Part shown: positions 48,256-60,006 of the stretch, in pieces | How positions within the stretch are numbered: position 1 is the first letter of the stretch | Layout: the number at the start of each line of letters is the position of its first letter | From: Epiperipatus broadwayi | Lineage: Eukaryota > Onychophora > Udeonychophora > Euonychophora > Peripatidae | DNA length: 64,000 nucleotides | Reading direction: 5' to 3' | Assembly: GCA_028023455.1 (NCBI GenBank) | Contig: JAQFVV010006305.1 | Span: forward strand, 1,789,001-1,853,000 | Program-made: the position numbers and the translations under genes | Notes under the pieces: generated by a model | The model's database searches: none | Seen by the model: the letters and a program-made list of their open reading frames with translations, nothing else | What the model was told of the DNA's origin: nothing

Positions 48256-51200
48256 ATGATGACATCAGTGCCTCAGGTAACAATTAACGAGTTCAACGTT
48301 AATAACCCTTTTGATTGGCCAATTTATCTTAAGAGAATCGAGAAACTATTTTTGATTAATGGTACGACAAGCGACCCCATTAAAGTTGCCACGTTATTGT
48401 GTTATGCCGGGCAACAAGTAATCGAAATAGCAAATAGACTCTGTGATCACGAAGAGCCAGAGAATTTGCCATATAATGTAGTTACGGGGAAATTAAATAA
48501 TTTTTTCAGTCCCCAGCCTTCGAAGCATGTCGCAAGACTACACTTCAGAAACCGAAGGCAAAACAAGGGAGAGCGTATACGAGATTATGATCAAGCTCTA
48601 AGAGAACTTGCTAAAAGTTGCAGTTATGGCGATGCCTTAGAGGATAATCTGCTTGAGCAATTACTTTGGGGCATGTCAGATGATAGGCTTAGGCAGCAGT
48701 TACTGGCCTCAAGAGAGTTAACGTATGACGAAGCAACCAAAATGGGAGTAGCCCACGAAATAGTACTCGACCAATCGGAAGAATTTAGAAATTTTACCCA
48801 CAAAAATGACGGTAATGCGTATATTCGGAAAACTGAAAATAAGTCCCAACCTATTAAGAGCAAAACATATGAGATAGTGTGTTATTGCTGTGGAAAAAAA
48901 GGCCACATGGCTCGTAAGTGTAAATATAATAAGGAGCATTGTAGGACTTGTGGTAAAGTTGGGCATTTGCAGAAAGTATGTCGAAATAAAGGAGAAAAGG
49001 ATCGTGGCAGCTCGCCAACTTGTAAAGTCGAAAATAAAAAAAAATGTGATATTTACAATACACAGATGGGATACGGAAGTCAGTTTATGCTGACAGTTAA
49101 TTTATTAAAGACACCAGTAAAAATGGAAATTGACAGCGGAGCAGGCGTGTCAATGATGACACTTGAAGACTGGGAGAAAGTAGCGAAAAATCGAAAAAAT
49201 CCTCCTTTATTAATGAAGACAAGTTTAAGGGCAAAAGACGCTAGCGGAAATAGTATGAAAATATTAGGGAAGGTGATGGCTCAGATTGAATTAAATAGTA
49301 AGGTTCGAACACTACCGTTATATATAGTACAAGGCGGTCTAAATCCTATTATAGGTAGGGAATGGTTCGATGCTTTGGGAATAGAGATATGTGTAATAAA
49401 TAAAGTTGCTATTGAGCAAGAAATGAGAAATAAATATTGTGAATTATTTAAAAGTGATGAGGGAAAAATTATTACGACGCCTATAAACATAGAGCTACAA
49501 GGTGGCGCGACCCCCGTTATCTGCAGACCCAGAAAAGTTCCTTTTGCGCTGCAAACTAAGGTAGAACAAGAGTTGATAAATCTGGTTAGTAAGGGTGTAT
49601 TAACGCCAGTCGAGAAAACGGAATGGGCGACTCCAATCGTGGTTATAACTAAACCAAATGGGCAGATTCGCATTTGCGGAGATTATAGGACCACAATAAA
49701 TAAAAACCTCACTAAAAGTCAGTATCCTGTACCTAATGTCAGAGAAATACTGGCAAATATGCAAAAGGCAACTCACTATGCTAAAATTGATTTAAAGGCC
49801 GCATTTCACCAGATACCAGTTTCTGAACGCACATCAGAATTGCTAACTATTACAACACATAAGGGATTGTTTAAGTATAATAGATTGCCTTATGGAATTA
49901 CGGTTGCACCAAATATTTTCCAGGCCAAAATGGACATGCTGTTCCAGCAATTGGATGGTGTAACACCGTATTTTGATGACATTTTGGTCGTGGCCAATTC
50001 AGAAGAGGAATTACGTGAACGAGTTTTAAAAGTTTGCGACAAGTTATGTAGTTTCGGAGCTAAAATAAACGCAGACAAATGTATCTGGATGGCAACTGAA
50101 TTAAAATTCCTGGGACACATAATCTCAAAAAAGGGAAAAAGACCCGACCCTCAAAAAATTGCAGCCGTAAAGGAAGCACGAAGACCCAGAAATGTTAAAG
50201 AACTTCAAGCTTTCTTAGGACTTCTTAATTATTTTGAAGTTTTTCTTAAGGGGAAAGCTCACATAGCAAAACCGCTATACAATTTATTAAAAAAGAACCA
50301 AAAATGGATTTGGGATCAAACCCAAGAAAAAGCTTTTTGTGACACTAAAGAATTATTAACGTCAAACAGCTTATTAGTACATTACGACAGTAGCCTCGAA
50401 TTGATATTGACAACAGATGCATCCGAAGTTGGAGTAGGGGCAGTCTTAAGCCATACAGTAGCTGACGGCGAGCGACCAATCGTCTACGCTTCAAGAACAT
50501 TAACAAAAGCTGAGCAAAATTATAGTCAACTAGATAAAGAGGCGTTGGCTATCATATTTGCAATAAAAAAGTTTCACCAATATTTGTATGGTCGACAGTT
50601 TAAAATCTTTACCGATCATAAACCGCTGTTGGGATTATTAGCAAAAAATAAAACTGCACCTGATCATCTAAGCCCTAGAATGTTACGTTGGGTTAATCTG
50701 TTGTCAGGCTATGATTTTGATCTAAATTTCAAAAAAGGAAAGATCATTAAACACGCAGACGCACTGTCAAGAATGCCCATTAAAGCTGAACTACAAAAAG
50801 ACGACCAAACTATTAACTATATCGATAATTGGAACAACGAATTAATAACCAGTGAAAAGGTAGCTAATTGGACTAAAGCTGACAATGGATATAAACACTT
50901 AAGTAAATGGATCAGCAAAGGCTGGCCACAAAGTCGGCCCGAGAGACTACATAAAACTTTATGGGACGTAAGACAAAGATTGTCCATAAACAAGGGATGT
51001 ATTTTAATGGATGATAGAGTGTTGATACCGAGCAGTGGGCGGAATAAGATTCTTCACTTAATTCATCAAGGTCATCCTGGGATAGTGCGGGCCAAAGCTC
51101 TGGCTCGTAGTTACATATGGTGGCCCGCAATAAATATTGATATAGAGAAATATGTGAAATCATGTGAAAGTTGCCAAGTAAATGCAAATATGCATGAGAA

Positions 51201-52128
51201 AAAATATGCTGCTTGGCCGGCAGCTGAAAGAGCGTGGAGCCGTATTCACGTTGACCACGCTGGACCGTTTCACGGCTTTATATTTTTGGTAGTGATCGAC
51301 GCTTATTCAAAGTGGACGGAATATAGAGTAGTGAAAAACACCAGTACCGAAGAAACAATCGCAAAACTGAAGGAGATTTTTGCTTTTCATGGGATTCCTG
51401 AAACAATTGTGTCTGACAATGGTACCAGTTTCACATCCACTAAATTTGAAGAATTTCTCACAGAATGGGGAATTAAACACTTAGCCACGCCCCCATATCA
51501 CCCGGAGTCCAATGGTATTGCAGAAAAGGCAGTACAAACTTTGAAGCAAACGTTACGGAAGGAAGGCACTGCAAATATACAAGACACCTTACATTCTGCC
51601 TTATTATATCAACATAGTACTCCGTGTGCTACAGGCAAATCTCCTGCAGAATTAATTTTCGGACGGAAACTACGCACGAAACTATCGTTAATCCACCCAG
51701 AACAAAACTTTACACATTACGAAAGCAACACTGGAGATACTATTTACTCCAAAGGAGAAAAAGTCTGGGTTAGAGACGTTATCAGGAAACACTGGGTGAA
51801 GGCCTTCGTAAAAGAAATACTGTCAAAACAAATAATACTTGTAGAGACAGAAACTGGAAAAACAACGCGCAAGCATATAAATCATGTGAGACGTCGAGAA
51901 GAATTAGTGCAAACCGGAAGTACTGCAGCACCGCGCATTCCCAAATGCGAAGAGAATTCCGACGATCAAGAAACTGAAGGAGCCAACGAAACACCAGTAG
52001 AAGAGAAATACGACGATCAAGAGACTAACAAAACGCCATTAGAAGAGAAAACATCTCCACGCAGATCTTCGAGAACAAGAAAAGAACCCGCTTACTTAAA
52101 AGACTATGTAAGACTTCAGAAACCATAA
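48256..52128 (+). CDS. Gypsy Gag-Pol polyprotein (1290 aa)
   Basis: One intact frame carries all functions of an LTR retrotransposon. The gag region is residues 1-200. Two zinc knuckles follow, CYCCGKKGHMARKC (209-222) and CRTCGKVGHLQKVC (229-242). The aspartic protease has DSGA at 293-296. The RT has PYFDDILV, with YFDD at 572-575. RNase H has TTDASEVGVGA (D721) and DKEALAI. The integrase has an H2C2 finger (H934/H937 or H940, C970, C973) and a DDE core at D1000, D1054 and E1090 (D-X53-D-X35-E). The tail PRRSSRTRKEPAYLKDYV is typical of Mag/K02A2.6-like elements. Gag and pol are fused without a frameshift. There is no envelope gene. Confidence 0.97.
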   Translation: MMTSVPQVTINEFNVNNPFDWPIYLKRIEKLFLINGTTSDPIKVATLLCYAGQQVIEIANRLCDHEEPENLPYNVVTGKLNNFFSPQPSKHVARLHFRNRRQNKGERIRDYDQALRELAKSCSYGDALEDNLLEQLLWGMSDDRLRQQLLASRELTYDEATKMGVAHEIVLDQSEEFRNFTHKNDGNAYIRKTENKSQPIKSKTYEIVCYCCGKKGHMARKCKYNKEHCRTCGKVGHLQKVCRNKGEKDRGSSPTCKVENKKKCDIYNTQMGYGSQFMLTVNLLKTPVKMEIDSGAGVSMMTLEDWEKVAKNRKNPPLLMKTSLRAKDASGNSMKILGKVMAQIELNSKVRTLPLYIVQGGLNPIIGREWFDALGIEICVINKVAIEQEMRNKYCELFKSDEGKIITTPINIELQGGATPVICRPRKVPFALQTKVEQELINLVSKGVLTPVEKTEWATPIVVITKPNGQIRICGDYRTTINKNLTKSQYPVPNVREILANMQKATHYAKIDLKAAFHQIPVSERTSELLTITTHKGLFKYNRLPYGITVAPNIFQAKMDMLFQQLDGVTPYFDDILVVANSEEELRERVLKVCDKLCSFGAKINADKCIWMATELKFLGHIISKKGKRPDPQKIAAVKEARRPRNVKELQAFLGLLNYFEVFLKGKAHIAKPLYNLLKKNQKWIWDQTQEKAFCDTKELLTSNSLLVHYDSSLELILTTDASEVGVGAVLSHTVADGERPIVYASRTLTKAEQNYSQLDKEALAIIFAIKKFHQYLYGRQFKIFTDHKPLLGLLAKNKTAPDHLSPRMLRWVNLLSGYDFDLNFKKGKIIKHADALSRMPIKAELQKDDQTINYIDNWNNELITSEKVANWTKADNGYKHLSKWISKGWPQSRPERLHKTLWDVRQRLSINKGCILMDDRVLIPSSGRNKILHLIHQGHPGIVRAKALARSYIWWPAINIDIEKYVKSCESCQVNANMHEKKYAAWPAAERAWSRIHVDHAGPFHGFIFLVVIDAYSKWTEYRVVKNTSTEETIAKLKEIFAFHGIPETIVSDNGTSFTSTKFEEFLTEWGIKHLATPPYHPESNGIAEKAVQTLKQTLRKEGTANIQDTLHSALLYQHSTPCATGKSPAELIFGRKLRTKLSLIHPEQNFTHYESNTGDTIYSKGEKVWVRDVIRKHWVKAFVKEILSKQIILVETETGKTTRKHINHVRRREELVQTGSTAAPRIPKCEENSDDQETEGANETPVEEKYDDQETNKTPLEEKTSPRRSSRTRKEPAYLKDYVRLQKP

Positions 52129-52133
52129 TTTCT

Positions 52134-52146
52134 GAAGTGGTGGAGG
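52134..52146 (+). other. Polypurine tract before the 3' LTR
   Basis: GAAGTGGTGGAGG ends exactly at the first base of the second LTR. It is the expected plus-strand primer position, with two T interruptions. Confidence 0.75.
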
Positions 52147-52740
52147 TGCTATATACGTGTATAATAATGTTTTGTTAAAAGAAAATTATACGTATATAAT
52201 AATTAATGTTTTATTAAAATAAGTTTTATTAAAAGAAATAGACAGGAATTTTGTAATTAAATTTGGTACGCTATTAAAGATAAGCGCTTCAGATCAGAAA
52301 CTAATTAAGCAGCTAGATTAAAAGTGCTGATTACTAAAAGTAGACAATAGCTGAAAATTAATTGGTTTCTGAAACATTCCTTAACAAGAAAAAAGAAGGA
52401 ACAAAAAATAACTAAGCAGCACTTGTAGCGGAGAACTCATTGAATGCACACGAAGGTCAAGAGTTTTAACTTAGCAACGGAACAAACCCAGTGAATTCCA
52501 CCACTGAAGGTTAAAAAGTGGACCTAGGAACTTTGCAGGCCTCACCGGTCTATATTATGTTTTTTTGTATGCCTTCATGGCCAGCGTTCGTAAGTTAAAC
52601 TTAATTGTCTTATAACTATATATATGTACTATTATTTATCCGACTGTTAATTCTATTAAACTATTTGTATAATCATTTGGTTTCTGCTGTCTATTTACCT
52701 GATGGTTAAGCCGAGTGAGTGGCTGTACACAGCAGAAAAT
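52147..52740 (+). repeat. 3' LTR of the Gypsy element (also 5' LTR of truncated copy)
   Basis: It is identical in length and, by eye, in sequence to 47367-47960. It is followed by the primer-binding site and leader of a second copy instead of flanking DNA. Confidence 0.93.
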
Positions 52741-53323
52741 TGGCGCAGTTAATCGACAGGATATGTTCCAGTAGAAAAATCTGGTGCAATTTAGAAACAG
52801 TAGTGGATTCAAATTGAATTGTATAACGTAGAGAAAGCTACAAGGAAATTGAGAATCGAAGTCCGGGTGAATATAGAATTGGTAGTCGGAAAAATTGTTT
52901 TAGTAAGCGTATTAACAGTAATTTGTTTTAGTAAGCGTATTAATAGAAATTTGTCTCAGTAAGCGTGTTTAATAGTTATCTCGTAGCGAAATAGAAATTT
53001 TTTTTTTCAAAAAAAAAAAAGCAAAATAGAAAATGATGACATCAGTGCCTCAGGTAACAATTAACAAGTTCAACGTTAATAACCCTTTTGATTGGCCAAT
53101 TTATCTTAAGAGAATCGAGAAACTATTTTTGATTAATGGTACGACAAGCGACCCCATTAAAGTTGCCACGTTATTGTGTTATGCCGGGCAACAAGTAATT
53201 GAAATAGCAAATAGACTGTGATCACGAAGAGCCAGAGAATTTGCCATATAATGTAGTTACGGGGAAATTAAATAATATTTTCAGTCCCCAGCCTTCGAAG
53301 CATGTCGCAAGACTACACTTCAG
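52741..53323 (+). pseudogene. Truncated second Gypsy copy: leader and start of gag
   Basis: After the shared LTR, the leader (one substitution near 52764, shorter A run) and the first roughly 290 bp of gag repeat copy 1. The gag frame opens at 53033 and stops after 62 codons because a CT is missing near 53217. Identity to copy 1 ends abruptly at CTTCAGA (53323-53324), followed by unrelated AT-rich DNA. It is either a real tandem dimer broken by deletion or an assembly misjoin. Confidence 0.9.
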
Positions 53324-54549
53324 ATGTTCAAAAAATATCAGTAGACTTAATTTAAATAAACTTCAAGCATTAATAAGAAATAGATTGAAAATTAATTAGT
53401 AGTTCATAGCAATATAATTTCACATCCCACTGTGAGAATTCTTGGTGTGATAAATCTATATGACAGCTTATCATTTCCTTCCATTAATAATTTGTTTTAA
53501 GAATTTTCTTGCTGCATACCATTGGAGATATTGTAATGAGATAGTGGACCAAAGCAGAAGGCTTAAGCAGATATGTAACATAACCATTCATGGTTTAAAT
53601 TAACAAAATAATAAGCAATTAATAAATTAACATATTATAAGACAATGAGAAGTAAAAAAAAAAAGAATGATGAATGATGTAAGTACATGGGCTCATTTGC
53701 TTTTATATAAGTCAGGTGGTATGATTGATGATTGACAATTAGGACTTTAATTAATTAATTAAACCTCAAATTACTTGTCAAATAAAATATTCTAAAAATA
53801 ACTTTTTTAAGAGATAGTCTAAATTTTAGACAAAACAAATTAAGATTACATAATAGATTTATAAATAATTATTTAATAATTAAATATTGCAAAGCAATGC
53901 ATTTATTTAATCTTTTAAACTTTTTCAAAAAATAAAATCCTTCATGAAAATAATAGAAATTTAAAAAAAAAAAACAGATAAATATTACAATTTAAACAAT
54001 ATTACTTCTTAATTCTTTTCAACAAGGAAATTGAAATGTAATTAATTTCTTTTAAACTTTTTACTTTAGTCAACATAAAATATAGAACACCTGTACAGAA
54101 CATTTGAAAGACTTAAAATATTAAAAATGTAAAATATAATTATTTTAATATAAATTACTGCCAACTTCTAGCCTGGATAGAAAATTCTAGAACAGTATTA
54201 AACTATCTAAAATATTTTGTTTTAAAGAAAAAATATTTAATATAAACATTATCTAAGCAACATTTAATGTATAATTGCGTTTTAAGCTAAGAAAAAGCTA
54301 TACTTTAATAATAATATAAAATATATGTGGTTTTTAAAATACTTATAATTACTGAATTAGCTAAACATATACATTTAAAATAATTAAACTTATTTTGGTT
54401 AAACTTGTCCTCAAGGAATATAGTATAAGTTTTTATAACTAATAACTTAATAAATTAAATAATTTATTAGGTGTAATATGCACACTGATTTATTTAAATA
54501 GAAAATATACTATGTAATTTTTGAAATTAATAAGATTTTATGTCAATGA
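53324..54549. other. AT-rich DNA, nothing recognised
   Basis: No coding or repeat structure was found between the Gypsy break and the hairpin at 54550. Confidence 0.5.
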
Positions 54550-54622
54550 CGTTTATAAATCTATAAGTGCTTTGCACACAAACAATGAAACTTTAAATTT
54601 AATTGTATATTAAGCTAAGCAC

Positions 54623-54643
54623 TTTCGGGAGATACATACTTCC
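54623..54643 (-). ncRNA. Hammerhead-like stem/GAAAG (family E, left arm)
   Basis: On the minus strand GGAAG, a seven-base loop and CTCCC are followed by GAAAG. The CUGANGA half is not preserved. Confidence 0.25.
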
Positions 54644-54697
54644 ATATACTATGAATATTTATAGATATTTTCTCATTATATGCCTAGCTATGAATAT

Positions 54698-54718
54698 GGG
54701 AGTACATATCTCCCGAAA
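54698..54718 (+). ncRNA. Hammerhead-like stem/GAAAG (family E, right arm)
   Basis: A perfect 5-bp stem, GGGAG 54698-54702 with CTCCC 54710-54714, closes a seven-base loop and is followed by GAAA (54715-54718). Upstream TATGAATA is only a distant match to CUGANGA. Confidence 0.3.
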
Positions 54719-54792
54719 GCGCTTAGCTTAATATATAATTAAATTTAAAGCTTCATTGTCTGTGCGCAAAGCACATATAGATTTATATAATT

Positions 54793-57700
54793 TTTTATTT
54801 TATTTTAATTATATCATCATAATACATAAGTTCTGGATGCAACTATTTCTTCATTACAATGAGAACTTATTGGGCATAAATCTGAATTATCTCCTAATAC
54901 TTATTGTAAAATATAAAAATATTTTCTTTATGTTAAGCAATAAAACGGAAGACATAAATGCAATCAATATATATATTATAAAGAAATATATTGTAATGGT
55001 TTGCCAAAAGAAGGAGGTTGTAGCTCATTATGATCGGACCTACAGTCATCTCAAAGGATGCTGTGAATGGTGCAATGAAATACTTAACCAATGATCATAT
55101 CTATTTCCAATGGGCTAGCTCTAAGTTTACACATTAAACTCAGATACAATTTAGATTAGTTCATCCATACCTCACCCCTCTTTTGGATTTCATTACACCT
55201 CAGTATTCAAACTTAGGGAGAATGTTCAGCCTTCAGCTCTCTTCAGGGGTGAATTTACTTTGCATAGCAAATATCGCACTTCCATACAGGTTCCCAATCA
55301 CTTAAGATGCATCCAACCCTATAGTCAAATAATTTGATGGATGGGTGTGTGAATGATTCTGATAAACTAGAGGTTAGCTAAATTTTATATCAAATTAACA
55401 ACTTTTATTAATAACAAATAAAATTTAAAACACATTTACCATAATAAAATATGCAGTTATATGTGTCAAATATGCATTTCTACCATATCACTGATTAGTA
55501 GTATCCATAATTCCAACCCATACCCATGATAGAGATACATAATATAGCACTCACTATTTACAGAGCAAAAAAAAAATAATAAAAAGAAAATCATGATTGC
55601 ATCGGCAGTGAAGCTGACTAACTAATTTACAATGTTATACGAACATATATATATATATAATAATCTCATAGTCAAATTCCAATGGTTGATGTTCCATTTT
55701 CTTTGGGACTCCCTGCCTAAGTATGTTTGGTATGATTGACAGAAAAGAACAACCAAATAAGAAGATTAGTCATTCAAACAGAAAAAATATATATGACGAT
55801 TATTAGTTAAAAGAAACAAAGAACACAAACTCTGTCCTGTAATAATACATGTAATTAATATGGAATCATATCAAAACTCTTACCTTATTCCAATATTACA
55901 TGGTGGTGATCCAAATGTAGTCATTACAGAGAAAACTGACCTAAACTTTATTCACATTTAAAAAAAAAAAAATTATCTCAGTTAATAAAATTCCCCCCAT
56001 GTACTATGTTGCTTTTAAACATTTGGACTCTTCCAAGTGTAGGCATGTTGAAATTTCTAAGTGTAGAAATAAAATGAGAATAGAATTTTACAAACGTATA
56101 TAATAAAAAAAATCTAACACTTAATAAATCAAATTTTCTTCAATCATCCAGATTAAAATCTATGGATCTAGCAATAATGTCTCTCATGGACACAGTCTAT
56201 CACCCTTCTTTTCATCATACTCTAGATAAGTCCTTCCTCAATTGCTGGAATTCCTTAGTAATGCACTTGGAACGATGTTGTTTCCATTTTCTGCAGCTGC
56301 TTTTCTCCTGGATCCATTCAGACATTTTGTATGGGATGTTTGATGTTTCTTTAGACATTATATAGATGAGTGAATTAAATCATTATGCTTCTTTGGTTAA
56401 GAGAATAGCATTAGGGTCTATGGCAACTTTATTTAGCCAGAATAAATTGTGTCATATTTTATAATAGATTTAATTTTCTTCAGTCCATTATTTGGCATTT
56501 AGCAAATTATATATAAAAAAAATTTTACTTCTCATTTATCTGCATAAGCTAGTGATGTACTCTTTCCTTTTCTCCTTGTTCGAACAATAGCACAGTCTTT
56601 TATTTTTAATTGTCAACTCAAAATCAGTTCAATTCTTTCATTAAACTGCTAGAAATTATCAACTTTCTTTATTTCAAAAATTGATTACAATTTATTTCAA
56701 CTTTTTGCAATGTAAGATTTATACAACTGATATGGGATTTTCAAACAAATTATCTAATTTTTTTTGCATTCTAAGATTTGATCTTGAAATACTATTTGTG
56801 TGTGGTTATCCTATCCTTTGATAAATAACAAAAGATGATGGAAATGAACTGTTTTCGCTTGCTTTTATACCATGTCTAGTTTCCATTGCCTAGTATATTG
56901 CTTTTCCATTTCCTCTTTTATTGTCTATTGGTGCATGTACTAAATGGTTGTAGTTAAAATTAAAATTACGTAATAAAATTCTACTCTCATTTTCTAACAT
57001 TTGGTTGCCTAAGCATTGACTTGACATTAGGTCGTTGCTATGTCTACTAAGTTGAGTCATAAATCGTGACATCTAATACATTGACAAATATATTATTGTT
57101 AGTATATATATGAAAGATCTTATTAAATGGTCTTTTTTACTTTACTTTGAAAAAGATAAATTATCCCATTGTGACATTATTTAATTTAAGATTTAATAAA
57201 ACAAACTTGTGTCGTATATATGTATATTTGCATTATAAAACAATTGATAATGCGTATTCAACTATCTATTATCTAGTTTATGTTTTAAATGGATTTGATT
57301 TGCTGTTGTTGATAAAGAAGGGTTTGTCTAGACAGAATTGTAAGCTACCCTTACAATATTATATATATGAAGAACTCTACGCGCGTATTCAAATCATACT
57401 TGAATATATTGAGAGTAGTGGATGTTTTAATCATTTAAATCAAAATGCATTAATGAAGAATTAAGGTAAAAAATAAAGTAATAAAATAAATTTCAATACT
57501 TCACATTATTTTACTTTTTAAAGTGATCTTACTATATTTTGATTACCATTACTTAATTTATTAAATCTATTATCCAATTATTATAAGTATATAATAGAAG
57601 ATATATATAATAAAGATTTCCCCATGTTATAAAATGAAAATAAAAACGTTTTGGAATTATACCATGCATTAGTCTTCTATATAGAGAAATTATTCAACCC

Positions 57701-58131
57701 AACATTCAAAAAAACTTGTTTAAAGTTTTTAAATTCTTCAACAAGATTTTTACCCACCAAAACAAAAAAATCCTTCACAATGCTCTCAAGTAATAACGAA
57801 ATTGTACATGAATTAAAAATTGTTCATTCATATGTATAACTGGCAGTCATCAAATCAGAATAGGAGATGGATTAATAACAATGTCTGTATTTCTTCTTGT
57901 TTTATAATCAGCTGATTACTAAAAATAATTTTAGGACAAGAAAGACATAAAATATTAAGATTCCATAAGACTGAGATATACTGTACTTTGTCATATTTTT
58001 TTAAAATGTGAGTTTAAAATTTCCATTCATATATCATATTTTTCCAAAGTATTAGTATTTTAGTATTATCAAAGCCAAGGGTGGAGTCAATTTCTAAAAA
58101 AATGTGATGTAAAAGTTAAAATGATCAACTT
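54793..58131. other. Mostly featureless DNA; weak hammerhead-like trace at 55224-55246
   Basis: Minus-strand CTGAAGA followed by an AGC/GCT stem and GAACA lies at 55224-55246, within a GC-richer patch (55030-55380) that could be another repeat relic. A 105-codon frame at 57147-57464 (start MKKINYPIVTLF) has no recognised family and may be chance. No gene is supported. Confidence 0.4.
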
Positions 58132-58794
58132 TTAATTGAAGGCATTTTTATGCTCATTAATTCCAGTACCAATATGTCTATTTAATTGATTTATATAGCT
58201 TCTTGGGCACTGTGAATCTGGAATTTCATAAACACTTTGATGTTCTAAAAAACTTGGATCTTTAGGCTTACGGAACAAGTTCCCTGCTAGTAAAAAAAAT
58301 AGTCTTAATATTGAAATTAGACAGTCATTCACTAATCTTATTAATTATCTTTAATATAAGATAAAACAATTCTATAATCAATGAAGAATTTTCAACTTTA
58401 TTATCTTTTTACTTTTGACTTCTACACTATATAATATTTTTATAATAACCAGGAAAAAACAGAATATTTTTAGTTAGTGCTACTTCTTGAGCAAAACAAT
58501 TCTTATCAGGCAAACTATATGTTCTCATTAAGGTTTTTTGCCACAGTAAATATACAAGTAAGATGATGATGAGATATAAAATTGAGATATCCATTTGTAT
58601 AGGTAGATTTTTTATAAACAGATATAGACAAAAAGTCATCGAGTTTATTAGCAATTAAAGTACATAGAAAACAAACTGTTTTATTTTCAATTTCAAGCTA
58701 TAACAACTTTATCCATAAATAATGCCACTTAGTGAAAGATATAGTACTCAATGATTACTAGAAGGTTGTGCATTAAAATTCCAATCTACTCTGG

Positions 58795-59070
58795 ATTATC
58801 TAATATCCCAGACTAATTTCTAGCTTATGACTTTCATCAGTAAGGAACCTGAGATCTGAAAGCAACATATCTAACAAAAATCTAGGTACATGACTCTCAG
58901 ATCCCAGATTCGTCACTGATGAAAGTCATAAGTTAAAAACTAGTCTGGTATATTGGATGAGTAGGCACTAGAGAGCAACTTTTTGAAGTACAGAGTTTCT
59001 AGCATTCGTTGATCACTATGTCTTACACTATATGGCACTATTGTACGAAGAAAATTGCTAGTATTCTAAC
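58795..59070. repeat. Family D inverted repeat nested in PLE-3
   Basis: The left arm 58795-58866 and right arm 58892-58967 are inverted copies around a 25-base spacer. The right side continues to TATGGCACTATTGTACGAAG near 59033, matching the tail of the repeat at 46205-46455. Because PLE-3 RT motifs continue on both sides, this is a later insertion. Confidence 0.65.
58816..58840 (-). ncRNA. Hammerhead-ribozyme-like core (family D, nested copy)
   Basis: The minus strand reads CTGATGA (complement of 58834-58840), a short AGTCATAAGCT hairpin and GAAAT (58816-58820). The right arm has CTGATGA at 58916-58922, but GAAA has become AAAA. Confidence 0.4.
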
Positions 59071-59474
59071 AATGTGTAAGCACAAGATATAGTGGTCACG
59101 TGACATTTGTGATGAATTATATTCAATTTCTATAGTATTTTTAATGCCATTCATTAAAAATATAATAAAAGGAATTCAAAACATCAATACCACCAAGGCA
59201 AATATTATTGTCCAAATATATGAAACAAATGTAAGATCTCTAACTAGCTGCATTCAATACCTAATTCTCAAAAGTATTCATGAAGAGATCAGCAACTACA
59301 GGTAATATTAGAGAACCCATAGAAAGACCTTTAACTTATTTATATTTTGAGAACCATAAATAAAAAATTTATTTTCAAGCTAATTAAATAATAAAATCAT
59401 GTAAATTATTGTATTGAGCTATAATAGATAAAGTCTCTTTAACTGGAATACTGGTAAACAAAAAAGAAATAGCA

Positions 59475-60006
59475 AATTTGACCAATAAATCATTTTTATT
59501 CAAATTGAAATAAAATGTGGTGAATTTCTAATTGTAGATAAAATATTATCTATCAATGGCTGCAAACACTGAGCTAAAAATCAAATCAAAGAATGTATGG
59601 AAAAACCTACAGTGAACACAATAGGTCTAAGGGATGCCTCAGCTTTATAAATTTTAAGTAAACCATAAAATTTAGAGTTTGATAAAGAGCCTACTCTGAG
59701 AGAGAGATTTTAACTTTTATATTTTTATCTGTACTTGAACATTTGACCAATAAATCACTTTTTTCAAATTGAAATAAAGTGTGCTGAATTTCCAATTGTA
59801 GATGTGATGTTATCTGCCAAAGGCTGCAAACACTGGGCTAAAAGCAAGCCAAAGAATGTGTGGAAGAACGTACAGCGCACACAATAAATCTCAGGGATGC
59901 CTCAGCTTTATAAATTTTATGTAAATCATAAAATTTAGAATATGATGAGTCTTCTCTGGGAGAAATTTTAATTTTTATATTTTCATCCATACTGGAACGT
60001 TTGTTA
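59475..60006. repeat. 266-bp tandem duplication within PLE-3 RT
   Basis: 59475-59740 and 59741-60006 are direct copies, both starting ATTTGACCAATAAATCA in one form or its near match. Each contains GATGCCTCAGCTTTATAAAT. They differ at roughly one base in six, so the duplication is old or joins two separate truncated copies. Confidence 0.85.

Larger units (their letters stand above)
47367..52740 (+). mobile_element. Complete Ty3/Gypsy LTR retrotransposon, Mag-like
   Basis: The 5.37-kb element has a 594-bp 5' LTR, leader, one uninterrupted gag-pol frame, polypurine tract and a 3' LTR that appears identical to the first by eye. Identical LTRs and an intact frame imply very recent insertion. No env-like frame follows pol. 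No target duplication can be read because the 3' LTR continues directly into a second, truncated copy. Confidence 0.95.
54550..54792. repeat. Long hairpin, ~95-bp arms (family E palindrome)
   Basis: The left arm (about 54550-54646) and right arm (about 54694-54790) are inverted copies with roughly 10% mismatch, around a 47-base loop. Shared blocks include TTTAAATTTAATT, TTAAGCTAAGC and CTTTCGGGAGATA. No coding remains. The layout, outward 3' ends and a stem followed by GAAAG make it a likely short Penelope-type pair. Confidence 0.8.

Noticed and set aside
48256-52128. Envelope-bearing errantivirus
   Set aside because: No frame follows pol before the 3' LTR, and the C-terminal signature is that of Mag-like elements without env.
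57147-57464. 105-codon frame starting MKKINYPIV
   Set aside because: No recognised motif, AT-rich composition and no supporting neighbour. Length is possible by chance, so it is not listed as a gene.
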